Source: Pelagibius marinus (GTDB lineage Bacteria; Pseudomonadota; Alphaproteobacteria; Kiloniellales; Kiloniellaceae). From it: a stretch of DNA of 64,000 nucleotides. Shown here piece after piece: positions 60,968-64,000 of this stretch. The position numbers and the translations under genes are program-made. The notes under the pieces are model-generated. The model was not told the origin of the DNA and searched no databases. It saw nothing but the letters and a program-made list of their open reading frames with translations. The stretch covers positions 558,001 through 622,000 of the forward strand of contig NZ_JACSDK010000001.1 of assembly GCF_014925385.1 (NCBI RefSeq), written 5' to 3'. Position 1 is the stretch's first letter; every line of letters begins with the position of its first letter.

Positions 60968-61006
60968 GGCTCCGTTCTCCCGGTTTAATCCAGTAAATTC
61001 AGGCTG

Positions 61007-63774
<2,768 letters not shown>

Positions 63775-63812
63775 TCAACGGTACTTTCCTGCCGAGTTCC
63801 AGGAGGAGAGGA

Positions 63813-63844
63813 CAAAGAAAAAGGGAGATGGCGACCCATCTCCC
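63813..63844 (-). terminator. Rho-independent terminator of rpmA
   Basis: On the minus strand a perfect 9-bp stem GGGAGATGG / CCATCTCCC (63823-63844) is followed by TTTTTCTTT. It lies between the rpmA stop and the GNAT start, so the GNAT-obgE-pro run is probably started from a separate promoter or by read-through. Confidence 0.88.
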
Positions 63845-63898
63845 TCCTTCGTCTCGGCTGCTAGCGGATGGGCGCCCCGGTGGGCCCCCACCGGCGTT

Positions 63899-64000
63899 CT
63901 ATTCAGCGGCGCTCGGCGACGGCTGCTCCACGGCATCGACGGACACGTAGGTCCTGCCGCCGCGCTTGGTCTCGAAAGTGACCGAGCCTTCGACCTTGGC
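63899..64000 (-). CDS. rpmA: Ribosomal protein bL27, C-terminal part
   Basis: The last 33 residues of an ORF running off the window edge. KVEGSVTFETKRGGRTYVSV corresponds to the end of bL27 (the ...VxFxTKxxGRTYVSV block), followed by a short tail ending SPSAAE. The position upstream of a GNAT and obgE supports the call. Partial at the 5' end; the tail is slightly longer than usual. Confidence 0.85.
   Translation of the reverse strand, partial: AKVEGSVTFETKRGGRTYVSVDAVEQPSPSAAE

Overview
The window is a GC-rich (roughly two-thirds G+C) chromosome segment. It looks like an alphaproteobacterium of the Rhodospirillales sensu lato. The gene orders supporting this are sdhCDAB, zapE-mdh-sucCDAB-lpd, xerC-DUF484-fsa-priA-atpHAGDC, rppH-yibQ-ctpA-envC-gpmI-rlmH-rsfS-nadD and proA-proB-obgE-GNAT-rpmA. 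These are housekeeping blocks of that class, and the lineage is inferred from gene order and protein style only. I see no tRNA, rRNA, insertion sequence, prophage or CRISPR array.

Layout. 1-3.5 kb: succinate dehydrogenase. 3.5-12.4 kb: an accessory stretch with two tandem small membrane proteins, a PaiB-like protein, a glycerophosphodiesterase, an epimerase/DoxX protein with a DUF2269 partner, DUF6494, a small secreted protein, a glutathione S-transferase, an outer-membrane barrel, an EamA exporter and an SDR. 12.4-26.4 kb: zapE, then the TCA genes mdh, sucC, sucD, sucA, sucB and lpdA, interrupted before lpdA by a small Smr-like ORF, a large BTAD/TolB/TPR regulator and a DUF1127-like peptide. 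26.5-34.4 kb: a second accessory stretch (Tat-type amidohydrolase, AraC regulator with divergent LysE exporter, HAD phosphatase with divergent MFS transporter, CreD, a CigR-like protein, a GNAT). 34.4-44.6 kb: xerC, DUF484, fructose-6-phosphate aldolase/transaldolase, priA and the F1 ATP synthase operon. 44.9-45.7 kb: a diiron ferritin-like protein. 45.7-53.8 kb: an all-minus run for RNA decapping, envelope proteolysis and division, glycolysis, ribosome maturation and NAD synthesis. 53.9-59.5 kb: a dppABCDF dipeptide importer with a frameshifted dppC, sitting between nadD and proA. 59.7-64 kb: proA, proB, obgE, a GNAT and the 3' end of rpmA.

The core functions form one metabolic unit. Succinate dehydrogenase, malate dehydrogenase, succinyl-CoA synthetase and the full 2-oxoglutarate dehydrogenase complex (E1, E2, E3) feed reducing power to respiration, and the ATP synthase F1 sector lies downstream.

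No wholly new multi-gene system is evident. The most unusual signals are: a sucB E2 with two near-identical lipoyl domains plus half of an extra E3-binding domain; an MDH with a lysine-rich histone-like tail; a structured sucC leader with a possible 21-codon upstream ORF; a G8 tract in the ribosome-binding region of an outer-membrane protein; a degenerate Smr-like gene coupled to sucB; and the regulatory DNA in front of the diiron ferritin-like gene.
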